Below, piece by piece: positions 22,013-22,172 of a stretch of 22,172 nt of DNA; positions within the stretch are counted from its first letter, which is position 1; every line of letters starts with the position of its first letter. The DNA lies in assembly GCA_964346295.1 (NCBI GenBank), contig CAYFUG010000018.1:1-22172 (forward strand), read 5' to 3'. The stretch is from CAYFUG01 sp964346295 (GTDB lineage Bacteria; Patescibacteriota; Minisyncoccia; Moranbacterales; DUUL01). The notes below the pieces were generated by a model. That model was not told where the DNA came from, did no database searches, and saw nothing but the letters and a program-made list of their open reading frames with translations. A program made the translations under genes and the position numbers.

Positions 22013-22172
22013 TAGCCTACCCTCCGCAGCTCCTAAATAAGTTTTATTTTAGGGGTTATCCACCTCTGGTCATATCCTATTTCAGGTTTATCTTGAGAAT
22101 ATAACGGTCCTAAAATAGCCGTGATACATCATCTAAAAATCTAACCCTACGCTGATTCGATTTATCATTTAA
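22013..22172. other. Intergenic DNA at the window end
   Basis: No gene is seen. It holds a short palindrome, CCTAAA / TTTAGG (22032-22053), a single near-match to a DnaA box (22056-22064), and the 23S-like stretch TATAACGGTCCTAA (22100-22113). No complete RNA gene was recognised. Confidence 0.4.

Noticed and set aside
22056..22064. DnaA box-like TTATCCACC
   Set aside because: A single near-match with no further boxes and no dnaA or dnaN gene nearby does not support an origin.

Overview
The window looks like a piece of chromosome from a small-genome bacterium of the Candidate Phyla Radiation (Patescibacteria). This is an inference from gene content. The UMP kinase is of the archaeal type, uncommon outside such lineages. 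A large protein joins a PP2C-like head, a Lys/Glu-rich linker, one membrane helix and a propeller-like tail, a layout I associate with this group. Ribosomal protein L31 has a long basic tail. Almost no gene has a Shine-Dalgarno sequence. The DNA is moderately AT-rich. TGA serves as a stop codon (end of the phosphatase gene at 2222-2224) and a normal RF1 is present, so the code is standard rather than UGA-as-glycine.

Layout. 60-2890 (minus): a compact cluster reading phosphoserine-phosphatase-like HAD enzyme, family 2 glycosyltransferase, SIMPL-domain protein, then a DivIC/FtsB-like division protein. 2891-3183: intergenic DNA holding two different palindromic repeats. 3184-8102 (minus): a two-gene RND efflux module (membrane fusion protein, then pump), its genes separated by 425 bp rich in inverted repeats. 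8354-11605 (plus): two small membrane proteins, UMP kinase, a decayed methyltransferase gene, and undecaprenyl-diphosphatase with an unusual charged insert. 12004-15225 (plus): the 1073-residue PP2C-like/propeller protein. 15364-17146 (plus): S51 peptidase and an MFS transporter. 17253-18785 (plus): L31 and RF1. 18938-19413: tRNA-Asn followed 14 bp later by the C-terminal remnant of an alpha/beta hydrolase. 19495-20519: a rhodanese lipoprotein and a YqjD/ElaB-like protein, divergently transcribed. 20671-21912 (minus): a DEAD-box RNA helicase whose start codon lies in a perfect 15-bp inverted repeat.

The most unusual feature is a family of about 120-bp palindromic elements, four clear copies (568-691, 2899-3017, 6763-6880, 10501-10620) plus likely remnants. 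They share a core, but their stems change in a compensatory way between copies, and one end of each lies within about 10 bp of a gene end. This suggests a structure-selected mobile or RNA element. Genes for translation (L31, RF1, tRNA, helicase), cell envelope (UppP, FtsB-like, glycosyltransferase) and export (RND, MFS) dominate. I found no CRISPR array, transposase, phage structural module or complete rRNA gene.
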